Assembly: GCA_012960535.1 (NCBI GenBank)
Contig: DUBB01000008.1
Span: 1,112-56,978, forward strand
Length of the DNA: 55,867 nt
Direction: 5' to 3'
From: Gammaproteobacteria bacterium
Lineage (GTDB): Bacteria > Pseudomonadota > Gammaproteobacteria > Pseudomonadales > Azotimanducaceae
Position numbers and translations under genes: made by a program. Positions 54,954 through 55,867 of this stretch are shown here, one piece after another (the stretch's first letter is position 1; each line of letters begins with the position of its first letter). A model generated the notes under the pieces. It worked only from the letters and a program-made list of their open reading frames with translations, had not been told where the DNA came from and searched no databases.

Positions 54954-55867
54954 ATGATGACCCGGATTGAGGACGCGCCGGTTGCGACTGGTAAAACCAT
55001 ACGTGTGGCCGGTCATGATGAGTTGAAACAGCATGGCGTGATTGTTGTTGCAGGCGACCATCGGCGAATTGCTGTCTTTGCGGACGGTGACAGTGTTTAT
55101 GCTGTTGAGAACAATTGTCCACATATGGGTTTCCCCCTTGATAAAGGCACGGTCCGCGATGGCATGCTGACCTGCCACTGGCATCAGGCTCGGTTTGATC
55201 TTCGCTCGGGCTGTACCTTTGATCTGTGGGCGGACGACGTGCCTAGATACGCCTGCTGGATTGAAAATGGGGTGGTGCTGGTTGCGGCTGAGTCTCTAGT
55301 GCCTGCCGATGAGGCGTATCATCGAATGAGATTGCGACGCGGTATAGAACAGAATGTGGGACTGGTTCAGGCAAAGAGTTTACTTGCTCTGTTAGAAGGC
55401 GGTGCTTCCCTGGACCGCATTACCAGCGAGGTCGTGGAATATGCGCAGCGCAATCTGAATAATTTTAGCGAAGGTATGATTCGCCTCGGGTGCATGATTA
55501 ACCTGTTTCCGTTAGTCAGCAGAGATACCGCTTACCTGGGCTTGTACTATAGTGTGCGTCAGATAGCACAGGAAGCGAGTAATTCTGTGCCGCGACGTGT
55601 TCGACAAGCACTCCATGGAAAGACGCATGATCACACTACACTCAAACGATGGCTGGTACAGTGGGTACAGACTCGCCATCGGGATGGGGCCGAGCGAACC
55701 CTGCTGACCGGAATCGAACAGCTTGATAATGATCAGATTGCTGATCTGGTATTTTGTGGTGCATCCGAGAGATTGTATGCTGATGGTGGACATTTACTGG
55801 AAAGTTGCAATAAGGCGTTCGAATTACTGGAACTGCTGGGTAAGGATTGTGCCAGGTCGGTGTTTCC
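54954..55867 (+). CDS. Rieske ferredoxin domain fused to an uncharacterised helical region (incomplete at right edge)
   Basis: The frame is open from ATG 54954 to the window end (304 codons) and continues beyond it. Residues 17-112 form a Rieske ferredoxin domain: Cys55 and His57 (CPHMGFPLDKG), Cys74 and His77 (CHWHQARFDLRSG). From about 120 onward the chain is probably helical (KSLLALLEGGASLDRITSEV; LGLYYSVRQIAQEA; GHLLESCNKAFELLELLG) with several scattered His. I do not recognise that part. The AAAGGAC before the start is a fair ribosome site. It may supply electrons to the oxygenase upstream, or be an oxygenase in its own right. Confidence 0.75.
   Translation, partial: MMTRIEDAPVATGKTIRVAGHDELKQHGVIVVAGDHRRIAVFADGDSVYAVENNCPHMGFPLDKGTVRDGMLTCHWHQARFDLRSGCTFDLWADDVPRYACWIENGVVLVAAESLVPADEAYHRMRLRRGIEQNVGLVQAKSLLALLEGGASLDRITSEVVEYAQRNLNNFSEGMIRLGCMINLFPLVSRDTAYLGLYYSVRQIAQEASNSVPRRVRQALHGKTHDHTTLKRWLVQWVQTRHRDGAERTLLTGIEQLDNDQIADLVFCGASERLYADGGHLLESCNKAFELLELLGKDCARSVF

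Overview
The window reads as chromosomal DNA of a heterotrophic, probably marine or aquatic gammaproteobacterium. This is an inference from roughly 50% GC, the codon style, Gram-negative secretion signals (Sec, lipobox and twin-arginine leaders) and the gene content. It is almost entirely catabolic and transport genes. I see no rRNA, tRNA, CRISPR array, replication gene or recognisable transcription regulator in 55.9 kb.

Layout. 1-2.3 kb: the decayed 3' end of an IS91-type transposase, an alpha/beta hydrolase, and a VOC-fold gene lying between two perfect 16-bp inverted repeats. 2.6-10.9 kb: an ethanolamine-permease-like APC transporter, a dimethylformamidase large-subunit-like protein preceded by a 17-bp tandem array, a coupled PhyH dioxygenase/epimerase pair, a small membrane protein and an AmpG-like MFS transporter. 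11.0-15.6 kb: a kynurenine-type operon (RidA/2-aminomuconate deaminase, 3-hydroxyanthranilate dioxygenase, ACMS decarboxylase, tryptophan-2,3-dioxygenase-like protein, lipoprotein sulfatase). The dioxygenase has Gly where the family has its distal histidine. 16-28 kb: GPH and SSS symporters, Tat-exported flavin and PLP enzymes, an M28 peptidase, a flavin hydroxylase, and a secreted beta-propeller paired with a CxxCH protein.

28.4-35 kb is the best-defined system: one tight operon encoding a dehydrocarnitine-cleaving BKACE enzyme, a carnitine dehydrogenase fused to a thioesterase, an acyl-CoA dehydrogenase, an NDP-forming acyl-CoA synthetase and a CaiD-like hydratase. Together these could convert gamma-butyrobetaine through carnitine to glycine betaine plus acetoacetate. 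A class III aminotransferase and an APC permease diverge from it.

38-56 kb: a dienelactone-hydrolase-like protein, a serine beta-lactamase-fold protein with four C-terminal membrane helices, a Tat sulfatase, an exported PHP-domain protein, a second PhyH, an amidohydrolase, a PDZ protein, a lipoprotein gamma-glutamyltransferase, an SDR with a decayed in-frame copy of its own 3' end, an acyl-CoA dehydrogenase, a Rieske oxygenase, and at the right edge an incomplete gene joining a Rieske ferredoxin domain to a long, probably helical region. Genes on the minus strand dominate from 11 to 46 kb.
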